This document shows, in pieces, positions 33,932-54,828 of a stretch of DNA of 64,000 bases. Source of the stretch: Lepas anatifera (Eukaryota; Arthropoda; Thecostraca; Lepadidae); the NCBI GenBank assembly GCA_034440635.1, contig JAOTON010001681.1:327501-391500 (forward strand). Reading direction: 5' to 3'. The position numbers and the translations under genes were made by a program. The first letter of the stretch is position 1; every line of letters begins with the position of its first letter. Under the pieces are notes generated by a model, which had not been told where the DNA came from, made no database searches, and worked only from the letters and a program-made list of their open reading frames with translations.

Positions 33932-36900
33932 ATGTAAATAATGAGAACAGAGGAGTAAAGACCATTCGAAGGAAATGTGATGCCTTCATTATAGAATTCG
34001 AACTAAGATTGCCATGTGATAGAGCATGTCAATAATTTCTTTGACTGGTATTTCATTTCTCACAGTGCTTACTATTTGAATCCATACATACATTGACACT
34101 GTGATATAAATTAAATACACGCCTAGTTTGTAAAAATATGGCTCCCAACGCCGAAATGCCTAGCCTCATCAGAAAAATTAATTGAGGCTTTGAGGCTGTT
34201 GTACACATTACCCTTGAAACCATTCCCGTTTATGCAAAAAGACAAAACGCAAGATGCACACGGACGAGGCATACGTGGGTCAGGTGGCAGGGCCTGCCGG
34301 GGGAGGCTCAATGGGAAAAGGAGTTAGTCACATACAGGGCGCCCAATTGGTTAATTGGTCTGGGTTAATAGCAGCACGGGGCATCCCCGACAACGGCGCG
34401 AAAAAGGAGCGGGGGGGACCAAACGGCGGCGGGACAAGGAAGACCCCTAAGCGTGGTGCAGACCACACCGACTCAGGGGAAAAGCGCAGCGACCATTTGT
34501 CGCTGGGGCGCTCTCACGGGTTCGACTGCGGCTCTACCGCGTCGTGCTCAGACTACCGCGGGCCTCAGAAGGAATTTGCATAGAAAACATAAAATCCCCC
34601 CCTGCCGACCCCCTCCTTCCCAAGTGGTCTGTTGCTATGAGGTGACCTGGGAATGTGGCATTTTTCTAAGCTCCACTGCTTGTGCTGCTTGGATGATTTT
34701 GTCTTGCTTGTACCTCTTTAACATGCACAATGGAGAGGATCTGGCATCAGCGTGCAGTGAAGGGGGGTACCAAAATGCCACCTGCCCGATATCTAAAAAA
34801 TCAAGAGGTTGGAAAAGCGCCCGTTTGGGGGAGGGGTGTGGTAGCGATGATAATCTACATTATGGCCAAGTTTAATTTACCTAGGTCAATATCTTTGATG
34901 TCAAATGAGGTCGTAAATGTCAAATCTGAACTGTGCACCTATTGGGTAATACCGTTATTATGCGGAAAAAAACCGGGAACACACTAAAAGCGGAGTAAGG
35001 TACCAGAGGGCATGGTACCTATGACGTTACAATATGACATGTTCCCAATAATGTCGAACATAACTGGCGCTATAGCAGCCTTTGGCTGGGATGTGAGGCT
35101 CTGACCTTGAAAAAGACCTTTGACCTGGACTTTGACATTGAGAAGCCTTAACTAGGAAGACATGGCATAACACGTCATACTGAATAATGCTATCTGAACG
35201 GAACACTGGGGTAAATGACCTTGGCCTTGATGTGGGGTTACTTTGACACAGTGGCCGGAAATAAGCAATTTTAAGTGAAAAACTTACCTTTTTCAGATTT
35301 CTTCGTCTTCACCAGCAGACCCTTTTGGACTTAGTTGAAAACTGAATCGAGGAGAAGATGGGTCTTTTTATTTGGTGAACAGGAGTAGACAGGTCCCGGA
35401 GAAACTGTAGTACATGTGACTAGTTGAAACTTTGTCTGAAAATGCGTGACAACTAATTTTGAGCATATACTAATAGAGGTTAATTTTGAACTCTTGGGAT
35501 TTAGGCCTCGCCCTCTACTTTCCGCAAAAACATTTTCAGGATCATGCGTTGACATATAATCCTCATTATTTGACGTGATTACGTCACCACTCAGCCTACA
35601 GTGCAGGCAAACAAGTGTTACTGTGTGATCGCGACGGTCTCAGAATAGTGTTCTGACGTTGGAAGGATATAATTCAGATATTGAACGATTCTTACAACTT
35701 ATTTCACCAATCGACGCGCTCATGAATTCTCTCAAATGTGGGCCAGTAGTGCCGGCGGTGAACGGTTCTCCGGTCTCCTCTGAAAAATAGGTGAGGGTGA
35801 TATGAGAGCTGACACGTGTGTCACAGAGCTTTGCTTCTATTTGCACCGTGTAAGAGGTACATGGGTGCAGATAAGGCTGCCTGATACCCACGGTCGCGCA
35901 TCAGAAGCTTGGGAAATACACACTCCTGTAAAGATTCAAAAGTTTTCCAAAATTTTGTAGTTTTTTCGTGATACAAAATTGTTGAGCCCAAAAATTATTG
36001 AAAATGTCACAGTTTAGTGTGTGCCATTTCACCATGCACCCTGTTTGCTAAGTGTTTGTGTCGGTACTATCAATAGTTTTTGAGCAGTGGACAAAAAAAC
36101 AAAAAACGGTCATATCCCGCCCTTGGACAAGCTGTTACTGCTGAATGCGCATGTCCACACGATTTGGTATCCAGTGTACAGCAAACGCTTATAAGTACAA
36201 TTGAGCTCAAAATTTACGCCACATCATCTGCGTGGGATATGGTGGCATGCCCTTGAATATGTTTGTTATTGAAGAGGCGTGCACACGTGAGGCACAGCTC
36301 CAGCGCTCATGGTCTCAGTCCAGTATTTTTCTGGCTCAAATATGCATTCCAAATTTCAGTCTGATCTAGCCAGTAGTGTCTGAGATATCGAAAAGGGCTG
36401 CGCACCTGGCGTGGGGCCCTAAATGTAACCAATGTTGTTCTTAGATCAGTCCGAATGTGTGTTGCATTTTTCATTATGTGATTCATAGTTTCAGAATTAT
36501 AGCATGGGGTTGATATCTGAATGACCCTTTCTCGTGCACCTGTACGCGAGCATTTTGACTTTGATTAAATTGACCTTCATGTCTCAACTTACAGCATAGT
36601 TGCCCCCTGCACACCAAATTTGAACGTATTCAGATAAGCAAAAGCCTATTTATGACTTAATAAGTGAAGGAAATGTGATGATTTAGCATGCGGCTATTTC
36701 TGCACGTGCCACGAGCTTCGCCAGTACCCCTCCCAGCCCTGATGTGTTCAGCCAGTGATTGAATTGCTGAGGCTATTACATGATGAAAACCTCAAGGCAT
36801 GTTGCATTCTTCCGAAGATGAAGGTTGTTAGCGTCGCGGTGGGGCCGTGTTGCTCATGTGTGAGAGTTAATCCATATGCAGGAAGAGACTGCGGGCCTGC

Positions 36901-37309
36901 GCGCCACCTCGGCTGGGACTTTGGTACTGGCGATTATCAATGCGTATGACTTGCTTTATCTACGAATTTCAACGGTGAAATACATTGTAATATACAAAAA
37001 TATGGTAGATATTGATCAGTGTCCTTTGGGCCCCAACAGCCGCCCCTTTTAGCTAAAAACGCTTCATTTGTACACATATTCAGTTATGGCCTAAATGGAC
37101 AGGTTTATCGCCGCAAGAAGCATTGCCAGGGGGCACGCCAGTTTGACGTCACGTCACTGGAGACTATCTCCAACAGAGGACAACTAAATGACACGAAACA
37201 TCGGGCTTTCATTCGATTTCTAGGCATCGTTTGCTTCCTCCAGTTTCAGCATGCATATCAATTATCGTGTCATGATAATATAAACGTAGTAGTCTCATAA
37301 TGTAAGCTG
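33932..37309. other. No recognisable gene
   Basis: A GC-rich patch at about 34254-34590 has open frames in two phases without similarity to known families. The remainder is mixed sequence with short frames. I see no terminal repeats, tRNA boxes or splice-supported exons. A few TGACCT hexamers occur near 35100-35240. Confidence 0.45.
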
Positions 37310-37877
37310 TGTAAGAATTTCTTGGGAAGTTATTGGCCCAAGTCTGAAAAGCTCTTTCAGCGCTCCCAGATAACCTCTCAAATGTCACAGATCGAAATTT
37401 GCAACATGACCCTGGAGAGTGGCCTGGAATACGGTTTTGATAATTAGGGGCTATTCTCAGTTGCCTTTACAGAAAAATGACATTTTTCGACCTTTTCCAG
37501 TCTTCCCACGCACTCCTACTGGAGAGGCACACCAGATCGTAATATTCTTATACCTGATCCTAGGTCATCGATATATAAAATCCTGTCACCGCAGCTTGTA
37601 TTACTCGATGTGTCTATTATGTGACATGAATATCAGATAAATATATTACACCTGTTTTCACCAGTCTTTGAAGAAAAAAAGATTGGAGGTGGGGTCGCTT
37701 GACCTAGTTGGGTGCTCTGAGATGTCCGAAACCTAAATGACCGTGAAACGTTGCACAATCGGTCAAGGATACGGTCTGTTATGGACGGTGGCGCTTTTCA
37801 GTCGCGATTTTCAGGCGCGGTCGGTAAAACCTGAGTGGGGTTTTTGAAACATTCCCCTCCCACCGGGGCCAGGGTTA
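37310..37877. mobile_element. Degenerate TTAA-type element remnant
   Basis: The stretch ends CTCCCACCGGGGCCAGGG-TTAA (37872-37877). It contains TGAGTGGGGTTTTTGAAAC, CTAGGTCATCGATATATAAA and further TGACCT hexamers, in the style of the T1-T4 elements. The left boundary is unclear. Confidence 0.4.
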
Positions 37878-37924
37878 AGGAACTACAACGTGTTCACTCC
37901 CACCCTAGTGTGCCTCAGGTCCGC

Positions 37925-38852
37925 CTTTGTCATGGTGTTTGGGGGTGTTTGAACACTGTGCTCTCCCTTTGTCATGGTGTTTGGGGGTGTTTGAACACTG
38001 CGCCTCCATTTTGCCATGGTGTTTGGGGTGTGGGAACACTGTGCTCTCCCTTTGCCATGGTGTTTGGGGGTGTGGGAACACTGTGCTCTCCTTTGCCATG
38101 GTGTTTGGGGGTGTTTGAACACTGTGCTCTCCTTTGCCATGGTGTTTGGGGGTGTTTGAACACTGTGCTCTCCCTTTGTCATGGTGTTTGGGGGTGTTGG
38201 AACACTGTGCTCTCCTTTGCCACGGTGTTTGGGGGTGTTTGAACACTGTGCCTCCCTTTGCCATGGTGTTTGGGGTGGGGTGTGCCCTGCAAGTGTTTGG
38301 GGGTGTTGGAACACTGTGCTCTCCATTTTGCCATGGTGTTTGGGGGTGTTTGAACACTGTGCTCTCCCTTTGCCATGGTGTTTGGGGGTGTTTGAACACT
38401 GTGCTCTCCTTTGCCATGGTGTTTGGGGGTGTTTGAACACTGTGCTCTCCCTTTGTCATGGTGTTTGGGGGTGTTTGAACACTGTGCTCCCTTTGCTGGT
38501 GTTTGGGGATGTTGGAACACTGTGCTCTCCATTTTGCCATGGTGTTTGGGGGTGTTTGAACACTGTGCTCTCCCTTTTCCATGGTGTTTGGGGATGTTGC
38601 GTGTCATTTTGCCGGTGTTTGGGGGTGTTTGAACACGTGTGCTTGTTATGGTTTTGGGGGTGTTTGAACACGTGTTCCTTTTCCATGGTGTTTGGGGGTG
38701 TTTGAACACTGCGCTCTCCCTTTGCCATGGTGTTTGGGGGTGTGGGAACACTGTGCTCTCCATTTTGCCACGGTGTTTGGGGGTGTTTGAACACTGTGCT
38801 CTCCCTTTGCCACGGTGTTTGGGGGTGTGGGAACACTGTGCTCTCCGACCTT
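37925..38852. repeat. 42-bp minisatellite, about 22 copies
   Basis: The unit reads CCATGGTGTTTGGGGGTGTT then TGAACACTGTGCTCTCCCTTTG. Spacing is exactly 42 bp in regular copies (37931 to 37973), with shortened variants. 42 is a multiple of three, so open frames of up to 225 residues arise on both strands and should not be annotated as proteins. GTGTTTGAACAC is a near-palindrome. Confidence 0.95.
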
Positions 38853-39520
38853 AGCTCCTGTGGCAGACACCGAAGAAAACTGCATAGTGTTAGCCATAGT
38901 AATAGCCAGCTGAAAATCATAAACTTCATAAAGTGAAATGAAATGACATTGAAATAGATTAATAGCTTGGAAATACCAAATGCGCATTATGTTGCGAAAT
39001 TATTGACCACGGCCTGAAAACTTTCTAAGGTGGCCGCATCTAAAATCTGAAAGGTCATAACTCAAAAGTTACAACTTTGTTCGGGATAGTGCCCAAGATA
39101 TAATTTGTAGAGTGCTAAACCGTGTTTAGCTGTATCTACATGATAAGGTCATTTTCCGGCCTTTTTCTCATTGTACATTGCATTTCCAATGGAGAGGTCA
39201 TGGTCTGTACCCTACCTTATCTCATCAATATTGTGGTAGCCTGACTGTAGATGGACAGACCTGACATTTTTGGAAAAGCTGCAAAAATTCAAAGGATACG
39301 CTGTATAGGTGCGTTAGCGCTACGTTCCTTTTCCTAACCGCGTCTGAAAAACCACAGATGGGTGTTGAAACACTCCCATGCTGAACTGAGGTTTTAAGGG
39401 CCAAACAGGGAAAACTCGCTTTCCATTTATTCTCCCGGTCCAGCTTCGAGAACTGGACATTAACTGCGATAGCATGCTGCCAGTAGCATCTTAGATTTTA
39501 ACAAGGGGGCAATTCACGCA
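38853..39520. other. Spacer with TTAA-type element traces
   Basis: At about 39060-39250 CATTTCCAATGGAGAGGTCATG matches (in part) the interior of family T1. Near 39345 TCTGAAAAACCACAGATGGG resembles the T1 end region. This is a decayed relative. Confidence 0.4.
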
Positions 39521-39524
39521 CCCT

Positions 39525-39895
39525 ACCCAGCTACGACCCGGCCTCTCCGCCTCCACATCCAGCCACGACCCGGCCTCTTTACCTCGGCACCCTACCCAGC
39601 CACGACCCGGCCTCCCTGCTTCCACACCCAGCCACGACCCGGCCTCTCCGCCTCCACACCCAGCCACGACCCGGCCTCTTTACCTCCCGGCACCTCATCC
39701 AGCCACGACCCGGCCTCTCCGCCTCCACACTCAGCAACGACCCGGCCTCTCCGCCTCCACATCCAGCCACGACCCGGCCTCACCGCCTCCCGGCACCACA
39801 CCCAGCCACGACCCGGCCTCTTTACCTCCCGGCACCTCATCCAGCCACGACCCGGCCTCCCCGCCTCCCAGCACCTTATTCAGTCTTGGCGCCCC
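39525..39895. repeat. 32-bp minisatellite, about 11 copies
   Basis: The unit CCAGCCACGACCCGGCCTCT-CCGCCTCCACA repeats every 32 bp, with 39-bp variants carrying TTTACCTCCCGGCACCTCAT. It joins the next array through CTCGACAGAGGTGAGCC. Confidence 0.93.
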
Positions 39896-39952
39896 CTCCC
39901 CCTGGCACCTCAGCCACGACCGGACGACACACCCGGACTCGCTCGACAGAGG

Positions 39953-41335
39953 TGAGCCGTGAGTCCCGTTGACTGGAGGTGAGCCGTGAGTCCCGTTGAC
40001 TGGAGGTGAGCCGTGAGTCCCGTTGACTGAGGTGAGCCCTGAGTCCCGCTGACTAGGTGAGCCCTGAGTCCCGTTGACTGGAGGTGAGCCCTGAGTCCCG
40101 TTGACTGGAGGTGAGCCGTGAGTCCCGTTGACTGGAGCCGTGAGTCCCGTTGACTGGAAGTGAGCCGTGAGTCCCGTTGACTGGAGGTGAGCCGTGAGTC
40201 CCGTTGACTGGAGGTGAGCCGTGAGTCCCGTTGACTGGAGCTGAGCTGTGAGTCCCGTTGACTGGAGGTGAGCCGTGAGTCCCGTTGACTGGAGGTGAGC
40301 CGTGAGTCCCGTTGACTGGATGTGAGTCCCGTTGACTGGCGGTGAGCCGTGAGTCCCGTTGACTGGCGGTGAGCCGTGAGTTCCGTTGACTGGCGGTGAG
40401 CCGTGAGTCCCGTTGACTGGCGGTGAGCCGTGAGTCCCGTTGACTGGAGCTGAGCCTGAGTCCCGTTGACTGGAGGTGAGCCGTGAGTCCCGTTGACTGG
40501 GTGAGCGTGAGTCCCGTTGACTGGAGGTGAGCCGTGAGTCCCGTTGACTGGAGGTGAGCCGTGAGTCCCGTTGACTGGAGGTGAGCCGTGAGTCCCGTTG
40601 ACTGGAGGTGAGCCGTGAGTCCCGTTGACTGGCGGTGAGCCGTGAGTCCCGTTGACTGGCGGTGAGCTGTGAGTCCCGTTGACTGGAGGTGAGCCGTGAG
40701 TCCCGTTGACTGGAGTGAGTGAGTCCCGTTGACTGGAGGTGAGCCGTGAGTCCCGTTGACTGGAGGTGAGCCGTGAGTCCCGTTGACTGGCGGTGAGCCG
40801 TGAGTCCCGTTGACTGGCGGTGAGCCGTGAGTCCCGTTGACTGGAGGTGAGCCGTGAGTCCCGTTGACTGGAGGTGAGCCGTGAGTCCCGTTGACTGGAG
40901 GTGAGCCTGCTGGGGTGAGTCCCGTTGACTGGAGGTGAGCCGTGAGTCCGTTGACTGGAGGTTAGCCCTGAGTCCCTTTGACTGGGGTGAGGTGAGTCCC
41001 GTTGACTGGAGGGGAGCCGTGAGTCCCGTTGACTGGAGGTGAGCCGTGAGTCCTGTTGACTGGAGGTGAGCCCTGAGTCCCTTGACTGGAGGTGAGTCCC
41101 GTTGACTGGAGGTGAGCCCTGAGTCCCGTTGACTGGCGATGAGCCGTGAGTCCCTTTGACTGGCGGTGAGCCGTGAGTCCCGTTGACTGGCGGTGAGCCG
41201 TGAGTCCCGTTGACTGGCGGTGAGCCGTGAGTCCCGTTGACTGGCGGTGAGCCGTGAGTCCCGTTGACAAGCGGTGAGCCGTGAGTCCCGTTGACTGGAG
41301 GTGAGCCGTGAGTCCCGTTGACTTGAGATGAGCCG
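39953..41335. repeat. 27-bp minisatellite, array 1, about 50 copies
   Basis: The unit GGTGAGCCGTGAGTCCCGTT-GACTGGA is 27 bp, so three reverse-strand frames stay open for up to 574 residues (RDSRLTSSQ, NGTHGSPPV and STGLTAHLQ repeats). These are repeat artefacts. Most units read GGAGGTGAG, with a GGCGGTGAG subset at about 40330-40440 and 41120-41270. GTGAGT/GTGAGC matches the 5' splice consensus twice per unit. Confidence 0.96.
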
Positions 41336-41680
41336 CGAGCAGTGACCCAAAATGGGATTTGCGCTAGGGTGTCGAGTGGAAAATTCAGCTCGGAATGTAT
41401 GGCGAGTGAGTGGAAAATTCCCCTCAAAATGTATGGTGGAGTAAAAAATTTCCAATTTGGGTACTGAGGTGGTAAACTCTCAGAGCCCTTGTTTGAACTG
41501 AGGGATAGATATTTCCTTTAATTTTCTCAAAGTAATTATTTTTAACTCGTCCCCAAGCAGCATTGTTGGACTATTACCATGTGAAAATTTTGGGTTAAAC
41601 AGGTAAATCTTTACCAACTGAAACCTCCTGATGCAGTCTCCAATTATTTTTTAAGCCATTGGTGAGTTTCCACAAACAAT
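41336..41680. other. Flank of 27-bp array
   Basis: The phrase GAGTGGAAAATTC occurs three times within 41372-41420. A matching GTGAGTGGAAAATTC pair lies just before array 2 (44320-44370). The two arrays thus share a flank. Confidence 0.6.
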
Positions 41681-41925
41681 TTTTTTGGGGGCCCTCTGAG
41701 ACCAACCTTCGGGGGGAAAGAACTCTGGGAGCCACCAAGACTAACAATTTGTGGGATGAAGACCAACTCTTGGGGGGCTTCTCTAGACCAACTCTTGTGC
41801 CCCTCCTCTCCTCTCCCACACGACCAGCTCTAAAGGGCCCCTGAGACAAAATATCGGCGCCCCCCTTAGACCAACTCTGCAGAGGGGGCCTCCGAGACCG
41901 GCAGGTGGTGAAAAATAAAGAAGAG
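41681..41925. repeat. Degenerate 24-28 bp GC-rich repeat
   Basis: Units such as GGGGGCCCTCTGAGACCAAC and GGGGGGCTTCTCTAGACCAA recur about nine times, in the style of the hAT-derived satellites elsewhere. Confidence 0.6.
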
Positions 41926-44405
41926 ATTTTTTCATGCAATACCTAGTGCCTAAATTAATTATCCAAGCATACACTGTATAGTTGTTTTTCTGTCCGGGAC
42001 AACGCCCCTCCTATACCTATACCTATAGTTATCGGAATTTTGGAGGCCACTCCTGACCTCAATCACTGCACCTGGCATACACCTATGCTAGAGCCCAGTA
42101 GAGCCTTGGCTTACACTTAACTAACCCAGACGAAACTACAAACCTTCTATCATGGCAATAAACTCTTCCAGACTCTTGCTAAAAGTTTATTTTCTTTCCC
42201 TGTCAATTCCCCTGCTCCTCTTCACATATATACTCACCTTCATATGAATATGCCGTTTTCTATCAATCTAATCGAAAACCTACAGCCTTATTTCTGTTGT
42301 TTCTTCCTTTCGTCTACAATCAGCGAGGCGCGGTGGGTTGCGACAGCGTCAGAGCGACTTTAGATCGGTTGCTGCTTTCCGGTCGCCTGAGCTACATAAT
42401 TTGCATTTTAAAAATTGCTCTAAATTAATTTTCTAAATTCTTATAGGCTAGAAATTTCTACAACTAAAAGCACACAAAGAGGAAGACTAACAATGTTTTG
42501 CCAATAACGAATATGCAACCAAAAAAGCCTAAAGATGCCGCTTTTATTTACTAGATGTAATGACGGCGTTTTGGTAAGTCCACGCTGTAGACCAGCCATA
42601 CAAAAAAGTGCCGATGTTTGAAGGATAACTGGATGCATTCTTGTTGCCAAAAAATGAATTTAATGAAAATGTAGAGTTTTAATGTATTCAAATACCGGAC
42701 ACTTTCAGTTCAACTTAAATATCAGCGTATTTATGCCTAGGGTGTCGTGGGGTGTCGTGAGTGGATTTGGATGTCATACGGCGTGTATGCAGCAATGAAG
42801 GGTTGATATGGATAAAAATGATTTTGTTCGCAATGAATGGTCAATTTTCTCGATACAATGTAAAAAAATGTGCTCCTTAGCATACATATTTCAAGATAAT
42901 TGCTTTTAACAACAAGATGACCAAAAATGGTTTTTCACCATTCTCGATACCAGAAATACAAAAACAACTTTTCAAGGACGTCAGCCTAGAAATCATGTGC
43001 ACAGATAAATTGCTTTCCAGAAATGTATCTTTCAAAGCGGTCAGTTCATTTTTTGGCAACACAAGGCTAGGGTGTCTAATTTTCCACTCACAATTTTGTG
43101 AGTGGTGGAATTTAGTGACGGTGTTCACCCATTGGAACTTTCTCCGGTGGGGGGGGGGCACTGAGCGTCTTGCACGCGCCAGAATTTCGATTCCGTTGTT
43201 CCACTGAAATCGGTGGAGATAAGGATGCCAGGTATAATTGGCCAGAAAAATAGAAATCGCCAGTTTTTCTTTCAGAAAAGCGAATGAAGCGGATAAGAGC
43301 CGAGTTAATTTGGCGATCTTCTAGTCGATTCTGCTGCTCTTTTTCCAGTGGACGTTGGTAGAGGAGGCAATGGAACTGGCCCTTGTAGTAAGTGTATTGT
43401 TGAGTTTTGTTACGCTATGGTGGGATCACGGTGGGATGAAGAAGCAAGATACATATCATCATTATAGATATAGTTGACATCTATTATTATGTATTATTAT
43501 TCACATTATCGTGAAATATATTGAATACAGTGCCTGCGGTCAGGGTTTTGCGCTGCGCTGCTATTGTCTTGCTATCTCCTATCCCTGCCGTTGGTATCTA
43601 TATTCTGTGGTGCCCGCGCCGGATGCAATTTTTAATGGGATGACAGGAAAAGGGTGTTTTTGGGCGCGTCGACGGCGGGATGAAATGTAAGGGAAAGGGC
43701 AACACAATATAATTTGCTAGTGGTCAGTTAAGGTGGCTGAGCTAGGCATGGGAAGTGGTACCTTTTCACTGAAACCAGTTAGATAGGGTAGATCATTTTC
43801 TGTACAGATGCCATCTACCACTTCTGACAGCGAGGGAGCAGGTAGTTTAAAATCTTCTTAATCATTACATGGCAAAAGAATATGCCTTTTGCCCATATGA
43901 ATATTCTGATATTATTTACATGTGCTCTCGACAAGTTGATTCGGCTCTCGAAATACTGTGTTCTGTATCTATTGCCCATGTTTATATGTTTCCACTGAGG
44001 TTCATATGTAGTCACCTTGAATGACTTATATATGTATGATAAGTAGTGAGAAACAAGCAGCAGGTTTCATCCACCAAGTGAGCTTTATTTCCATGTTAAG
44101 CTATTTTTAACGCATAATTCATGCACCAATACTTGCTAAAGTCCAGAACAAAAGACAGACCGTGTCCACGATATTTGTATGTTTGTGCACATGCTGTAGG
44201 TAGCCACTTGAGGAAGCTGTTGTCTGCCCACTACCAGCTGATATGCTTCCTGTCAAAAAAGAAACAGAACTTTGTGAATTCTGTCTTTGGTAACTAGAAC
44301 CATAATTGAGAAGTGAGTGGAAAATTCAGCAAAAATATATATATAAAAGTGAGTGGAAAATTCTGCTTGACTGGGTGTCGCTCTGCACCCAGCACCCCAG
44401 GTTTT
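41926..44405. other. No recognisable gene
   Basis: Mainly AT-rich DNA. Open frames on both strands around 42877-43207 (about 95 residues each) are antisense shadows without known motifs. Near 43350-43395 GAGGAGGCAATGGAACTGGC resembles one end of the 33776 MITE type. No splice-supported exon was found. Confidence 0.45.
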
Positions 44406-44407
44406 GG

Positions 44408-45479
44408 GACACTGGCCGTGAGTCCCGTTGACTGGCGGTGAGCCGTGAGTCCCGTTGACTGGCGGTGAGCCGTGAGTCCCGTTGACTAGGTGAGCCGTGA
44501 GTCCCGTTGACTGGGGTGAGCTGTGAGTCCCGTTGACTGGCGGTGAGCCGTGAGTCCCGTTGACTGGCGGTGAGCCGTGAGTCCCGTTGACTGGCGGTGA
44601 GCCGTGAGTCCTGTTGACTGGCGGTGAGCCGTGAGTCCCGTTGACTGGTGGGTGAGTCCTAGGTGAGCTGTGAGTCCCGTTGACTGGCGGTGAGCCGTGA
44701 GTCCCGTTGACTAGGTGAGCCGTGAGTCCCGTTGACTGGCGGTGAGCCGTGAGTCCCGTTGACTGGAGCTGAGCCGTGAGTCCCTTTGACTGGCGGTGAG
44801 CCGTGAGTCCCGTTGACTGGCGGTGAGCTGTGAGTCCCGTTGACTGGCGGTGAGCCGTGAGTCCCGTTGACTAGGTGAGCCGTGAGTCCCGTTGACTGGC
44901 GGTGAGCCGTGAGTCCCGTTGACTGGAGCTGAGCTGTGAGTCCCGTTGACTGGCGGTGAGCCGTGAGTCCCGTTGACTAGGTGAGCCGTGAGTCCCGTTG
45001 ACTGGCGGTGAGCCGTGAGTCCCGTTGACTAGGTGAGCCGTGAGTCCCGTTGACTGGCGGTGAGCCGTGCGTCCCGTTGACTGGAGCTGAGCCGTGAGTC
45101 CCGTTGACTAGGTGAGCCGTGAGTCCCGTTGACTGGCGGTGAGCCGTGAGTCCCGTTGACTAGGTGAGCCGTGAGTCCCGTTGACTGGTGAGCCGTGATC
45201 CCGTTGACTGGCGGTGAGCCGTGAGTCCCGTTGACTGGAGCTGAGCCGTGAGTCCCTTTGACTGGCGGTGAGCCGTGAGTCCCGTTGACTGGAGCTGAGC
45301 CGTGAGTCCCGTTGACTGGAGCTGAGCTGTGAGTCCCGTTGACTGGCGGTGAGCCGTGAGTCCCGTTGACTGGAGCTGAGCCGTGAGTCCCTTGACTGGC
45401 GGTGAGCCGTGAGTCCCGTTGACTGGAGCTGAGCTGTGAGTCCCGTTGACTGGCGGTGAGCCGTGAGTCCCGTTGACTG
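44408..45479. repeat. 27-bp minisatellite, array 2, ends 7 bases before the UBE2E ATG
   Basis: This is the same unit as 39953-41335 but mostly the GGCGGTGAG form. Many shortened 25-bp units (GACTAGGTGAGCC) alternate with full ones, giving a higher-order pattern (for example 44690-45180). The last unit ends at GTTGACTG and CCGACAG then precedes the start codon. The array must therefore lie in the 5' UTR, a 5' intron or the promoter. Confidence 0.95.
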
Positions 45480-45486
45480 CCGACAG

Positions 45487-53881
<8,395 letters not shown>

Positions 53882-54690
53882 TGGTCGAGCGGCTTAGCCG
53901 GAGCGGTGTGGTGGCCGGCCCCTGGCGGCTCGGCCGGGACACTGACACTGGCGTGGGTGCCCTCACCTGTACCGTGCGCCGGACCTCACGCCCTCTGTGA
54001 GTGTGTATGTGTTGACGTACGCAGACCGCCGGTGTGATTAGCTTTTCTGTTGGATTGCCCCGGTACGATGTGTTGTTTTCCTATGAGCATTGTTGTGGGA
54101 GGGCGCCGGTGACTTCAGTGGAAATCAGCTTGCCGGCCGGTACGGAAGGCTGGCTGGCGCAGCGACAGCACGCCAGCCGCCAGCCTCAGAGATAGCCGGC
54201 AGCGCGCTAGGCATGCTTCCACCTCTCATTCCGTGACATGTGTAGACGTACAGTGGCCCCGATGCGAAATACACTACAGCTGAGTGTGCTGCTTTCTGTT
54301 GCCCCTCAACGCTGCAGATAATTGCAAACTTTTAGGTGCCGTACAGGCACAGCTGTAATACGTCGGTAGGGAGGTTAGTGTATTCAAAATGGTATTGCGT
54401 ACTCTCATCTGTCCAGATAATGTTTGGCTACTTTCTGTCTGTGGGTAACAAGTATTTCCTACCTCTGAGGTGCTGAGGAGGCCTCCGTTTTCTCCTCATG
54501 CTGTATCCACTCAGTTAGCGCAGCAGCCTAATGTACCGGCAGTTGTACGATTTCCCTTGCTATCTGAGGAGTCGAAAAATCACCAACTGCCGTTGGTGTA
54601 TTGTCAAGACATTGTGCACAATAGGACCGTTGGCTTTCCTACACTGATATGAAATGCAGTAGCCATGTGTGAAAACCGACCCAAACTGGT
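53882..54690. other. Downstream of UBE2E: probable 3' UTR and flank
   Basis: There is no AATAAA within the first several hundred bases after the stop, so the transcript end is not located. No other gene is recognised. Confidence 0.4.
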
Positions 54691-54691
54691 C

Positions 54692-54692
<1 letters not shown>

Positions 54693-54775
<83 letters not shown>

Positions 54776-54828
54776 CTCTCGCTCTCTCGCTCTCTCGCCT
54801 CTCTCTCTCTCTCGCTCTCTCTCTCTCA
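54693..54828. repeat. (CT)n microsatellite
   Basis: About 130 bases of nearly pure CT end in CGCTCTCT variants. Serine/leucine and arginine/glutamate frames across it are artefacts. Confidence 0.97.

Noticed and set aside
37883..38929. Open frames of up to 225 residues on both strands
   Set aside because: They are a 42-bp tandem repeat read through, again in phase with codons.
39731..41455. Open frames of 505 and 574 residues on the minus strand
   Set aside because: They read a 27-bp minisatellite. The unit is a multiple of three, so several frames stay open together. No start context or domain is present.
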